Source: Gonapodya sp. JEL0774 (taxonomy: Eukaryota > Monoblepharomycota > Monoblepharidomycetes > Monoblepharidales > Gonapodyaceae). From it: a DNA stretch of 64,000 nt. Made by a program: the position numbers and the translations under genes. The DNA is taken from the NCBI GenBank assembly GCA_027604505.1, contig JADIIX010000061.1:63382-127381 (forward strand), read 5' to 3'. Shown here piece after piece: positions 12,870-24,937 of the stretch (position 1 is the first letter of the stretch; each line of letters begins with the position of its first letter). The notes beneath the pieces were generated by a model. It was not told the origin of the DNA, did not search any database, and saw nothing but the letters and a program-made list of their open reading frames with translations.

Positions 12870-12930
12870 CCATGAGGTAGGAAGTTCTGTCCGTCCACGC
12901 GTCTCTGACCAACGATCGCTTCCTCTCCAT
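12870..12930 (-). other. candidate orphaned N-terminal exon of the SLC6-type gene
   Basis: An ATG at 12930 opens MERKRSLVRDAWTDRTSYL, followed by a GTGGGT donor. A charged stretch with an Arg-Asp-x-Trp just before TM1 is typical of SLC6/SNF transporters, so this resembles the missing N-terminus of the gene that begins at 12716. The only nearby acceptor (CAG just before 12720) leads to in-frame stops in all three phases. Either the acceptor is damaged, a base is wrong, or a non-canonical junction is used. Confidence 0.35.
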
Positions 12931-13266
12931 CGTCACAGAAACGGTAGCGAGTTCGCCACACAATAAACTTGTTTAAGTCGAGCAGATGTTCCACAGCACT
13001 CAGTTGGGCTGATGGGAAGAGTGGGCAAGGTACCACAACCCGCCTCCCCAAGGTCGGTGCCGATTTTCTGGATTAATTCGGAGAAACGGAGAAGAAAACC
13101 TGGGAGGCTTTTCTTATCAAGTTGGGAATCGATGATCTTTTGCAAATATATTGGGTGATGGTTGTCGCGAATGCAGAGCAAGACCTGGAAACATGAGCCT
13201 GGCCGGCATGTGTACCGCCTTTCCGTTGTTTGCGAACTATATTCTCCAATCTCACTATTTCGCTGT

Positions 13267-14947
13267 ATGGCCACCGTCATCGATGCTATCGAGAGCGGAG
13301 ATCTTGAGGCCGTTCTGAGAGCACTGGGCGATGGTCGAGAGGCGGGAAGAGCGAGGAAGCGGATCGTCCTCGAGTGCCGGGTGTTGATCTCTAGATACAC
13401 TCTGCGTCCAGACGAGTTTAAGGACTTGCAAGACACAGCAGATGGAGAATCTGCTTTGGGTTTGGCGATTTTAACGGGGCGCTCGGAGCTTGTTCGCGCA
13501 TTATTGGAAGCTGGTGCGTATGGAGTGGCAGTGTACTCATATCTCCTTCGACTATTTTTCTCGCGTCAAACCAAGAGTATGTCCCCTTCTCTCCAGGAGC
13601 CGATGTTAACTCCGCGATATCGTGGAAGATACCGGGTGGAGACGCTCAGTGGACAAAAGAAGTATGGGAAAAACACCGATGGCATATCGTCTATACCGCA
13701 CCTTCTGCCTTGGATTTTGCTCTCGGAGGCATCCGAGTGTCATTTCCTGACGGAGTGCTGGCCCAGAAGCAGCAGTCGGAATTCGATGACACTGGTCGAC
13801 TGTTGATATCAAAGGCGGGCAGTGTCGTGACCCTTCGTGATCCTTCCAGCCCATCTGCATCTTACCGTAGGGCAACGTTGGTTCCCAATCTGGATATTGT
13901 TAGTTTACTCCTCGACTATGGTGCGTTTGTAACACAAACATGCCGGGATGCCGCGAAACGATTGAGCGATCGCAGGAGACCGCGCCTTCCGGAATTCGCG
14001 GAACTCCTCGCCAATCAACAACCAAATGGTTCCGTCCGAGTCAGGAGTAATCGGGATCCATCTGTCAGCTCTGGATCTGGCCTGGTCCCCTCTAGTCGAC
14101 AGTACGACGAGCCGCGTCGAGATAGTGATATTGAGAGCCTGAGGAGGGAATTTGCGGCGTTGAAACAGGCTGTAAAAGGACAATCTCCACCGACGGATTA
14201 TCGCCCTTTGAGTGACCTGGAACGTCGAGCACTTTCTCTAGCCGAACGGGAAAGGGACCAGTATCGCACAGAACTTGCGGCCGCTGAACAGGACCGGGAG
14301 CAACTTCGTATCGAAAATGAACAGCTCAGCAGCCTCTATCGTCATCTTTATCGTGAGAACGAGTACTTACGCCAACTCCATGAATCCTCGGAGCCCAGAA
14401 GCCATCGTGATCCTCTTCCTGTGTACCGGCTCTATATTGTCAAAATGAACTTTGAGAAAGAGAGTTCGGAGTGTATCCGCTTAGAGGCGGGGCAACGAGT
14501 CTTCTGTTATGCGGAATATGAGAATACATGGGGCTGGGTGAGGCTTTGTTTGTGATTTTCCTGGATCAGTGGTGGCTGAACTCGCCTCCCACCCCGTTTC
14601 CTGTCCAGGGCACGAATGATTCCACCGGCGAAAATGGTTTTTTTCGTCTGTCGCACATTATGGCTCCCCCTCACGCTTTGGACTTTACTCCCCCTGATAT
14701 CCCTCTCCCGTCCACGGTGCTTTCCCCCCTGCCCCCACTTTCCGGTACAATCGGGACAAGATCTGGATCGATCCATGTAGTTCCTCCCGCCAGCGGACCC
14801 ATCCATTTCATGGCGGCCCCACAGGCGGAATGGAACGGCTCCCCTCCGTTGGACGTTCGTGGGGCTCGTAATTTATTGGTTGGTGGTGTCGGAGCGTCGG
14901 ATGGCCGAACTGCGCCAAAGCGATTGAATACAGCGGGTACAATGTGA
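13267..14947 (+). CDS. ankyrin-like / coiled-coil / SH3-like domain protein
   Basis: Three exons (13267-13513, 13597-14537, 14609-14947) join in frame to 508 residues. The N-terminal 140 residues resemble degenerate ankyrin repeats: SALGLAILTGRSELVRALLEAGADVNSA is split by intron 1 but matches the repeat consensus, and a later NLDIVSLLLDYGAFV is another. Residues around 300-370 form a heptad-rich coiled coil (from DIESLRREFAALKQAV to RIENEQLSSLYRHLYREN). After PVYRLYIVKMNF comes an SH3-like fold ending WGWGTNDSTGENGFFRLSHI, interrupted by intron 2. The tail is Pro/Gly/Ala-rich. The set suggests a cytoplasmic adaptor binding proline-rich partners. No catalytic motif is visible and no orthologue was recognised. 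It lies divergent from the transporter gene on its left. Confidence 0.8.
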
Positions 14948-15276
14948 GGGTGTTCCCAGTCTGGAGACCTGTTGTGTGGACATCATCGAGAGTCTCCTTA
15001 CTTGTTTCATATGATTTCGCATGTATACTCTGTCACGTAGCTGTGAATTTTTGATTTCGTGTTAATTACGTACCGCTTCCTATAATCACAGGGTGGCCAG
15101 CAATATCAAGGTAAATCCATGATTTGCCTGTCAGAAGTCGGTGGATGTTTAATCTGTGCAAGGCCTATCAATGGCAAGGCCAGCAAGTGGGCACGTTTCA
15201 ACACTTTTACCGTCCACTGGCTTTAAAAGCCGCTGCAAATCATGAAAATGCATCATCAGTCAATACTATCACGTAA
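14948..15276. other. intergenic, nothing recognised
   Basis: About 330 bp, relatively AT-rich, between two genes on the same strand. It contains the 3' flank of the SH3-like gene and the promoter of the NmrA-like gene. No open frame or RNA gene was recognised. Confidence 0.5.
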
Positions 15277-16510
15277 ATGGAGAAACCAACAGTAAGTATC
15301 GCTGGGACGGTCATCAACCTCCATTTGGCTTGTTGCTGGGACGTTCACTCACCACCATTTCGCTTTTCTTTCAGTTGCTCGTATTCGGAGGAACCGGACG
15401 ACAAGGAGGAGCCACAATCGACGCACTACTGAAACGCTACGCCGACAAATTCTCCATCCGTACCATTACCAGGCAGGTGGATTCGCCCAAGGCGAGGAAG
15501 CTCGCTGCACGTAACGTGGAGGTCCTTTCGGGGGATACGGAAGATGGGACTGGACTAGAGGAAGCGATGCGGGGCGTTTGGGGTGTGTACTTTGTGACGG
15601 ATCCACGGGGAAACAAGGGCGGTCCGGAAGCGGTCGCCAAGCAAGTGAGTTGAAAGCTGGTTGGGTTGATGCCGGGCATGTATATTGGCGCTAACAAGTT
15701 CTTGGATACTGTTTCAGGGTATCAATGTGGTGGAACTCGCTTTCCGAGCTGGAGTCTCGTATTTTGTCTTCTCTTCGATCGCGGCCGTTGATATGGAGGA
15801 GTCAAAGTTCGTATCTATTGCAATTTGGTCTTTGCGAAGCACAATCTGACAATTTTCCTTTGATTTCCAGAACCGTGCCCCACATTTCGTGCAAGTTACC
15901 CATCGAGAACGCAGTCACGTCCAAGGCGTGGCCAGTAGGATTCAGTATAATTCGACCTGCCGGCTTTTTCGACAGCCTGGTCATGCAAGGCCCACTAAAG
16001 CGAGGCGCTTTAACCTTTCTCACCCCTCCCAACCTCAAAGTGAAGTTTGTCTCACTGGAGGACATTGGCTTGTTTTCGGCTATGGCTTTCGGTATGGTGG
16101 ACGAGTTTAATGGCAAGAAGCTGGAGCTGGCCGGGGACGATGTGTCAGGAGAAGATATGGCGACTATTCTCTCCGAGCTTACTGCAGAACCCTGGTCCTA
16201 CACGCAACTACCGTCGTGGCTCCTCAATTTGATTTCCCGGGACCTTTATGCGATGATCATGGCTTTTGACCACACGATGCCCAAACTTGAAGTGAGCTCA
16301 AATGCCTTGGGCTATGCTCTGCTGGACTTCTTTGACCTTCAGTGCACCACTTTTCTTTTTGTAATGTAGATCGACTACGCGACCCTTCGACGTCTGCACC
16401 CGAAACTTCAGTCGTTCCGAGACTGGTGTGTGGCAATCGGTATTGGGAAACAAGGGGAAGGAGAGTATGTGTATGCGAGAACGTGGTCACAGTGGTTGTT
16501 TGGACATTGA
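15277..16510 (+). CDS. NmrA-like NAD(P)-binding family protein
   Basis: Atypical short-chain-dehydrogenase fold of the NmrA/HSCARG group, which senses NADP(H) redox state or acts as a reductase. Five exons (15277-15291, 15375-15644, 15718-15806, 15871-16291, 16370-16510) join to 311 residues, the usual length. The first exon holds only MEKPT. Exon 2 starts LLVFGGTGRQGGATIDALL, the GxxGxxG dinucleotide-binding loop. Further family blocks are VEVLSGDTEDGTGLEEAM, VWGVYFVTD, the VSYFVFSSI strand, VPHISCK at the segment before the C-terminal lobe, and FSIIRPAGFFDSL. The catalytic Tyr-x3-Lys of true SDR enzymes is not evident, consistent with a regulatory member. The role cannot be told from sequence alone. 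Confidence 0.9.
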
Positions 16511-16735
16511 TTTGTTCGACAAACTAATAGATATAGAATTTGTATGGATAAGAATACTTATTTATTGCATTTTATTTCCGTGGTGCTGTTCCCCGTTCGT
16601 TCACCGTTTAGCGGGCGTCATTTTGACATGATTGCATAGAAGGGAGAACTCAAGAGGTTGAACAGCGCTAAAGAAGAATCGGGAAAAGCAAGGGAAGGAG
16701 AACAGAAACGAAGGGCAGCGAGAGAGCGCGAGATA

Positions 16736-19700
16736 ATGAAGGCATCGGGCATGAACAGTGGCTGGGAGAGGGGATTGAAGGAACGGGACGGGGGGAAAAC
16801 CCAAGAATGGCGCGGAGAGCAAGAAATTCATGCGCAAATCTCGATCGTGGAGAGCAGACGAAAAAGCAACGGAATAGAGAAGCGAGCACGGGTGGGAGAA
16901 GCGGGACCTTCCACGACATCGTTACCGTCACCGTCACCAATGACTCCACCACCCGTAAGCGTGCTCGTATCACCTTGCAGTTCATACCCGCCAGCCGTAC
17001 CCGCTGGTCTGGCTCCTGCGCCGCCACTCGTTTCCCGACAACTGCCACTGAGTCCCAAGACCACGCACGAACTCGCCACGCATTGTGTGGACTCGTTGCT
17101 CTCTCCACATCTGGTACATGGAGTGGATGGTGGCACTGAGCCTGGCGGTGCGTTGTGCGGGGGAGTGACAGGAACAACAAACGGAAGCACCTTGGTGGAT
17201 GGCGGGCGTTGGGCACCACTGGTACCACCGGTACCACTAGCGTTATTCCGCGCAGGTGCTTGTACAGGTGCACAGGTCGAGCAAAAAGACAACGCCAATG
17301 AAAAGTCGCAAATCGCACGACGATCTCACGCCAAACTCCTTCACGGGACTGAGCTGGGAGGGAGAGGGGAGACACTTGAGGGGGGGATGATAATAGAAGT
17401 TGTGGAGAGCAAAGAACATCAAGGAAATGAGGAGATATTAATGTGGCAGTTGGACGTGGGAACTTTGGGAGGTGACCAAACGTTACTCCCTTCGACACCA
17501 GATGTACCTCCCTCGCCGAAGCCCACACCATTACCTGCTCCACCCACGACACTCCCTCAGCGCACTCCTTCCCTGACTTTACCTCTTCCTCCACACCTTG
17601 ACCCTGCAACTTGGACCTACTATCTTATCCGATCTTGCCAATTCAACATCCCCCGTTCCTCTGTCTTCCTCTCTCTCATCGACCACTCCGCCTTCTCTTT
17701 CCCTCTTAATCCCCTCTGCCTAGTCAAACTTCGCGCAATTATCTTAAGATCGAGAATTGCTCACGACCAAGACGCCCATTCCCGATCCTATGACCCACCT
17801 CTCGTTAATCTCGGCCGAGAGCGTCATTGCGGGGCTGTGTGCACCAGTCAGGCCTTGAGGCAGGACGATGAGACAGAGCAAGTCGGACAGACACCCACTA
17901 CCTTTGCCACCCGATCCTTGAACTCCCATTTTGAGCTCACTTCCTCCATGACCAGGCACGCCGGTTTCCCCAAACACGACTCCAAACTCGATATCCACCT
18001 ACATCCCACTTCTCCTTCTCCTCCGCCTGCTCCTCTCCCACTTTCATTACACCCTTCAACCCGCGCCCTCCTACTCGCCCTCCTCCCCATGTACGTCCTC
18101 CCCCTCCTCAGATCCCACTTGCCACCCACGAGAACGATATGGGACGCGAAGAGGGATGTGAAGAGCTGGGGTATAGAGATGCTAAGGTGTGGAGATGAAG
18201 TTAGGAATGTCGAAAAGGAGGTACGAGAGGTTGGAGCGAAGGAGAGGGAATGGCGGGTATCATGTGGAAAAGTCATGCAGCAAGGAGCGCGAAAAGGAAG
18301 ACAGGCAGACGCAGAAGTGAAAATCGTTATCAATTCTGAAGTGGCAATGAAGGTGGACACCAAAATGGAACTTGGGATGGGAATGAGAACCGAGATGGTC
18401 AAACAGCGAGTGTCAGAGGTGTCATTGGACATCCGAATGAAGGCCGTGGGTCATCACCTTGAGCAAAAAGTAGGCACCCGATCCACACCGACGCCTTCAG
18501 CTGAACCGGATCAGACGCCAGCCAGGCCAGCTCCTAACCTGCAAACGCATTTGCATACACCACTGGATCCCCGGACGCACCCAAGACTATCGGCTAGCCC
18601 TACGACCCTCAGGACCCATGCCTGCCGCCCCAATGCAGCAGGAGAGCTACTTGTGAACAACGAGCAGGGCCTCGTGACCTTTGAGAGCGTTGACGAAGCT
18701 GAGGTCCCACCCGATTTTGATCGTTCGTGGCACGGTGGAAGGAGGACTGGTGGTGGGGCAGTGGGTGGGTGGAGGACGTGGGTGAATAGACATGAAGATG
18801 AGATCGTGGACGATGATTTGGAAGTAAACACAAGCCAAAGGCTAAGAAAGGAGGAAGAATTGGGGCTCACGGGGGAATCGGAGGCACATCACCCTGAACA
18901 CACCAACCACGCACCACACACAGAGCACACGTACTACGAACAGTCAGCACCACCCCCTCCCACAATAATAAGTGCACTACCGTTGCACGAGCACGAACAG
19001 GAGCCAGCGGAACGTCACGAAGACAATATTGTGCATGCTCACTCGCTGACTCCCATTCTATTCGCCATGGTAAATACAAAGGCGGACGGGACGAAGACTC
19101 AGATACGCCACCAACAACGGCAACAGCCAACGCAACAACCGCACCACTCAAACACTGACACCCAGACCCCCGTCGTCAACGCCGTTGTCGTATCAGAAAC
19201 TTCTTCACATGTGTGCCGACTACGGAGTGCACATTCACCACGTCGTTTCTCCCCACCATACGCAGACCCACTGACACCAACCGAACATCCCAAGCTCACG
19301 CAGATCCCCGCCTCCACCGTCGCCGTGGCCTCAGCTCGTGCGCACTTGTTTCTGTCGCACGGATCGATCGGCTTGGACACGTTGGACAGTTCGGCAATGA
19401 GAGCACAACCCCTCATGGCCAGGATACACACCGGTGCCGGGGCTCAGTTGCGAAAGTGCGCACGCATCGATAAGCCACTAACACCACTCACACCGCCTCT
19501 CCATACGCAAATTTGGTCAATTGGAAGGGACGGCGAGGAGATTGCTTCTCAGCATGCGAAACACTCACCAGATCTTGGCACCCTCCCGTCATCCCAAGAG
19601 CTCTTTTCGCGCGCTGAGACCCTCCCCGACATTCTTGGATCACCGTCACCATCGACTCTCACACTTGTATCATTCCCAACACCACCGTCACCAGAGCGGG

Positions 19701-21838
19701 AATGTCGAGACATTCGCAAAGTTGAGGAGTCGTGTTCGCGGGCGGAGGAGTATTCGGAAGCAGACAAAAAGTCGAGGTGGATGATGGCTATGGACTCGGC
19801 GGGTGGGAGCGACACCTGCAGCACGCGGCCCGTTACCCCCGTTCTCGCCAAAGCCAGATCCTATCCCGTGGCACGCCACAATCCGTTTCTTGCTCCTCGC
19901 AAAGCACTTCTTGTTCCCCGACCACATCCCATCGTAGTTGACCGATTGGGACCGAGGGCGGTGGGTGGGTGGTTTGGTGTTGCCGAGGATGGGGACGTAG
20001 AAGAAGAAGAAGTTGCTATCAGTGAAATGTGGTATGGGCGGCTTGAGTGGGATGGTGAGGGGGGCGAAGTAGAGGGAGGGAAGGGTGAGGAGGAAGTCAG
20101 GCTTGAGGAGCACGGGGCTTGCGGTGGTTCTGGCATCCGATTTGATGGTGTGGAAGATGGTCAAGTGACGGAAATTGGCGAGGAGGACTTCGAAGGGCTA
20201 CCTCCTTTACCACGTCGAGGCCCTGCAGCAGGATGGATTGGTGAAGTCGGTGAATGGCAGGAAGACGGGGCTGCTTGGGTTGTGGGCTGGAGTGGCGGTG
20301 TGGGGGGTGTAGTGGAGCAGATATTGGAGGAGGATGCGAATGCGAGATGTGGGAGAGCGAATCGGACTTCGCAGGGACAAGGAGGTGCGTGGGTAGGAGA
20401 AGGTTCCGAGGATTGGCGCCGTCGGACTGGTGGCGGTGGTGAATTTATGGAGGAGATACGACAGATAGAAGACGAGGTGGTTGAGTCTATGTTGGTGAGT
20501 ATGAAATGTGGTGCAGTTCGTGGTGAGGTCGGGTAGCTCAGCATGGCTCTCCAACCTCCTCACCCCATGTAGAACCGCACGCTTGCTGATCTTGCTCTCT
20601 CAACGTGCCGGGCTGTTGCTACACCTGTTCCTCCTTCTGCCCCTTTGTCGTGTTCTGCGTCGGCTTCCAATCCATCTCCTCCGCTCCCTCCCTCCATCGT
20701 TGCCTCTGCTCCACCACCGAGTGCACCAGAATCAAGCGAGCTAACGGTTTCCCGGAATTGGATCGCGCCAGCGAAGGCGCGGGGTACCACTTCTGCTCGT
20801 GCGAGGAGGCAGAGGTGTGTTGGAGGAAATGTCGGAAGGGTGGTAAATGGTGGCGGTGAGGTTGACCTGTCAATGGTGGAAGGGGGAAGGGACAGCGGTA
20901 AAAAAGATGTGAATGACACCGGAGATCTCGATGGCATGGTGAACGTCGATCTAGAGGATTGGGTGTTCAGAAGTGATGGTGGCTCGCGCGAGCATGGTGG
21001 CGGGGATATAGAGATGGATTGCGAACAAGCGTCAAGCACACCATTGGCAGCAACAGTTGTACTGCCATCCATTTCATCTTCACCTGAGCCTTGCACTTCT
21101 CCATCCACGACTGTACGCCATATGAGTCCAACCTCCGAGACTTGTGAGACGGGCGGACCTCAGTGTCTTACAGTGGAACAACGTGAAGGGCTCGAAGCAC
21201 TATTGGAGTGGTTAGAGCAACATATGACGGAACGGAGAAGCAGCGAGAGAGCCAAGCGTTGTTTGGAGGACAATGGCAGGGAATCCTTGTTGCTTACCGA
21301 AGACTCGGAGGATGGGTATACACGATTCGCACCTTTACTCTCCGAGAGCTTTGTTGGCACCCTCTGCATTGCGCCACCGCCCCCATCAACGTACACGGCA
21401 CTCCACACTCGTTTGACAAGCCTCGCGTCTCAGCTGCCACCGCTTCGGCGATCTTTTCTGGCGACCAAAGCGGAGTTTCGGCGAGCACAGGGACATTTGG
21501 AGGCACTTGAGAGGGACTATGAGGATAAGAAGGCGAGAGAGAAGGGGGCAGTCAAAGAGAGGAGGGAGAAGGGCAAATTTAGTAGGGCGTGGGGCTTGAG
21601 TGGCAAAGGGATCCCAGGGAGAGGATTAAATGGGCGGGTTGGTGGCTGGGACGGGGAAAGGGAGGAATTGAGTGGAGGGAATGGGACTGGCGGGGAAGGA
21701 GGAACGAGGTTGGGAAAGGGCAGATATGCGGAGTGGGGGAAGAGAAGGAGGCTAGATCATGCCGCGATGGTGATTGTTGTGGATGATCTGGAGGATGGAG
21801 AGCTGATGGAAGATGCGGACCGCCCCTTGGTGGCATGA
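16736..21838 (+). CDS. unrecognised 1674-residue low-complexity protein
   Basis: Two exons (16736-20494 and 20573-21838) join in phase 0 across a 78-bp intron with GTGAGT donor and ATGTAG acceptor. One frame stays open for over 3.7 kb, strong evidence for coding. The ATG at 16736 is the first in-frame ATG; the frame is open further upstream without one. The protein is rich in Pro, Ser, Thr, His and Glu. Clusters of short charged repeats include KMELGMGMRTEMVKQRVSEV and the acidic run EDGDVEEEEVAISEMW. A more ordered part lies near the C-terminus, about residues 1440-1590: EQREGLEALLEWLEQHM and a helix LRRSFLATKAEFRRAQGHLEALERDY. The last 100 residues are Gly/Lys/Arg-rich and may bind nucleic acid or a nuclear import receptor. 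No domain was recognised and no function is proposed. Confidence 0.65.
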
Positions 21839-22262
21839 TGAGTTGGTTGCATCATCTTGAGTAGGTGCGAGCACCACTGCTCGCAACAAACATGCAATCA
21901 ATTTCCGTGGGAACAGAGGGAAGGACTGATCTGCTCTATTGCGCTGTACGCACGCTACTGTTGCATCAATTCCTGCATAACACGCTACCATTGCATCGCT
22001 TCTTGTGAAGGGGTTGACCCTGCATGACATTTATCGTTCTATTCACTGCGTTAGAGAGTGCAAACAGGGTAGTTAACTTTTTTTTTTTGATTACTACATG
22101 CCATGTATTCTAGTTGTACGTAAATATAATGTGGACTGAACGTTTGAGTCAAGTGCTCTCATTCTATTCCAGAACCTTCCTTTAATCTAAAACAAAATCG
22201 AAATATCTGGACAAACCGCCTCCGTTTCAAAAACTCATCCATAGAGTAGAGTAATCTTGTGT
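21839..22262. other. convergent intergenic region, nothing recognised
   Basis: About 420 bp between the ends of two convergent genes. It includes a T-run at about 22078-22089 and AT-rich sequence suitable for polyadenylation. The short repeated words around 21950-22010 (ctactgttgcatc, ctaccattgcatc) are imperfect. No exon is supported. Confidence 0.45.
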
Positions 22263-24937
22263 TCAGGGGCAATGATCTGGGTTGCCTTCCGTGAAGTTGC
22301 CCCACCAGCTGGGGAAAGGAATAGCGGGACCCGCTGCTCCCAAAACAGCAAACGAAATGATGAACAGTGCGGTCAAACTGCCACCGTCAAGTGCTCCTGT
22401 GACGAGGTACATGTAGTCCTTAAAGATCTTGGGTTTATAGATGCGAAGGTAGAACTGAGTAAAGAAACCTGCGATGACGGAGCTGAAGAGAATGCAAGTT
22501 TGTGACGCATTGTAAGGGATGTAACCACTGTACTGGATGAACTGCGGCATGTTGATCTGGTCGAGGGAGAATCCACCGATTTTGGGAACAAACTTTGTGG
22601 AATGGAATCTTGAATCAGTGCCAGCAAGCAAAGAATTTGCAACCTCGGTCCCAACTTACGTGAACTACGATCCTATGCAGAAGAACTGCACCGGCACCGA
22701 TCAGGATTCCGAGAGGAACCATTTCATAACGAGACCCAGAAGTGTACAAATACTTTGCTAGAGCCCACGAGGCGGCATTGGTGTTGTAGGACTGCAGTGT
22801 AGCCCCGCTCCATGAAGAATCCCCATCGCTGTTGACGAGAAGATCACGGTTGGTGTTGACGATGGAGACCATCACCACATAGTTGATGAAGCCACCCAAC
22901 ACAGTGCCGTAGACTTGTGTTAGGAACATAACACGAGGTGGGATTTTCACTGTAGTACAATGAATCCATTGATATGTGGTAAGGAAGGGCTGAAAATACA
23001 CAAAAGTGAGTACTTACAGTATTCGCCAAGCTTCAGATCATTACTCAGGTTGACTGTGTTGGCTATCACATTGTGTGACCAAGCCGCAAAGTACATGTTG
23101 CCAACCGGTCTTCCAGGAAGAAGAAGTCCGGCAATCATTTTTGACAGATTATTTGTGGCAATTCCGTTCCCAAAACGAGAGTAAAGCAACGTACTCTTCA
23201 TGAAAGAAGGGAAAAAATCATTAGGTTGGGTTTGACCAATAAGGAGCCCCCAGCGACTCACCAAAGGTGCGATCACAATTCCGAGAACAAGGGAGGCGAT
23301 GTACGCCCAGGCTGGAAGCGTGATATTCTCCCGGAGAACAACGACGAGTCCAAGAACAAAGCTGACTACAAGGGTGGCATAGTACCACCAGCTCGGTGCT
23401 TCTTCGTAGTGTTGTGCCATATGTTCGTGATGGCGATCGTCGTAACTGCCCTTCGAGGCGCTCTTGTAGGCGCGCATAATGTCCCCACCCCAGAACAGAA
23501 TACAGTGAGCGATCAACGCCCCAATCTGGCAAACAGAATTTTGGCGTTACTCAAAATTCATGGTAGGACCACACAACATGCGGTTCAACACTTACAGCTG
23601 CGTTAGCCATGAACATAGCATATGCGAAAGTCCCGGTAAGCATGGGAGTTCCGTACTGCGCAAGTGCGTTCTCGTCAAGAATACCGCCCACAAAAATCTT
23701 GCTTACAGGGTAGGCTGATCCGTCTGCCGATCTCAAGCGTGTGGACATAAACGGCTGCGAGAGAGCTTGCCATCCGTCACCGTAGTAGATCGCGAGCATG
23801 ACGATGTAGCAGACTACAAACCCAAGCGCTTGGTGCACTTGGAGTTTCATGGGGAGTGCAGTTTGGAACGATGTGATCTGTGATGAAACGATCGTGAGAT
23901 GGCGTCACACCTCGTTGATTACAAGAAGGACTCACATATTGCCAGTCAAAAGATAACGAGAAGAGACCGAGACCTTCGTTGTTGAGAGCACCACCAAACA
24001 GGTTTCTGAGCACTTTGGCGTTGCTGCCGACGGCATATGCGGCGGCTAGACATGGAATAGACACAGAATTGAGCCAGGGAAAAATGTACCCTGGGATCCA
24101 CTGGTAAATAAACATGGCGGTAAAAGCAAACCAAAACCAGCGAAGGGGTTTGGACGTCTTCAGTTCCTCCCAATGCAGTCCTTGCAGAGTTTTGACGGTG
24201 GGTAACGTCCCCCAGTAAACAGCCTCGACATGCCACACTGCCACTGGACGAAAAACGCCACAGAGTCCGTATCCAAATAGTCCGATAGAGATGACACCTA
24301 ACACCACAGTGGTCGCACTCAAAGGTATGTCATAAAACAGATTCTGAGCCGCGAAAACGACGACACTCGCAACGGAGTTCGACGCCGAGGATGCAGTGAT
24401 GGCGCAAATAGCGTGTTCCTTGAGACCCCAAGCTCCCGGATTGAGGAATTTGAAGAAACGAATTTTCAAAGGGAGAGCTCCATTGCCATTGTCGGCGCGC
24501 CAACGTGCTTCAAGCAGATCACCACGGGGAAAGACCGCAGCCCAGGCTCTCCCAAGAAAATGAGCGATGAGAACGATGAATGTTCCTTGGATGGTTACTG
24601 ATGTTGGTTTAAACTGGTGGGAACAGAGGTACATCACGATTGAGAGTCTGTGTGTGAACATGAAGAGGGGATGCATTGTAACGCATCTCACATAGTAGAT
24701 CATGGTCATGACGGCTTGAAACGCGGCGAGAATAGTAGCCAAGAAAAGACTTCGAAAAGTTACGGACGGATCAAAGTCATCTCGCAGGGAAAGTAACCGA
24801 TTCGCAACATCGGAGGCTGTAATGATGATCTCGTCCTCTCTGTTCTCGTCAACATCTTTGGTAGCTTTCTCGTCAGCGAAGGTGGCATCCTTGAGTGTGG
24901 GGTCCAATGCTTTGGTTGCTTCGTCGTCGGCGCTCAT
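22263..24937 (-). CDS. OPT-family oligopeptide transporter
   Basis: Large polytopic proton-coupled transporter for small peptides or related ligands. Seven exons (24937-24692, 24613-23936, 23877-23596, 23525-23262, 23195-23018, 22949-22660, 22592-22263) join in frame to 755 residues, typical of fungal OPTs. The hydrophilic N-tail MSADDEATKALDPTLKDATF precedes helix 1. LNPGAWGLKEHAI corresponds to the family's NPGPFxxKEH signature. FIYQWIPGYIFPWLNSVSIPC, GLGLFSLSFDWQY and LKIPPRVMFLTQVYGTVLG are further conserved blocks. SSWSGATLQSYNTNAASWAL precedes the C-terminal NFTEGNPDHCP, which contains the NPDHC-like ending of OPTs. An upstream in-frame ATG is possible at about 25020, but the 24937 start gives the normal acidic tail. 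Peptide or glutathione specificity cannot be assigned. Confidence 0.92.

Noticed and set aside
12933-13436. 167-codon minus-strand frame overlapping the start of the ankyrin/SH3 gene
   Set aside because: It is antisense to a well-supported exon, has no domain-like segments, and cannot be spliced sensibly to the transporter gene downstream.
16668-17609. 313-codon minus-strand frame opposite the large orphan gene
   Set aside because: It is shorter than the plus-strand frame, which is open for over 3.7 kb and splices in phase to the next exon; it looks like a shadow frame.
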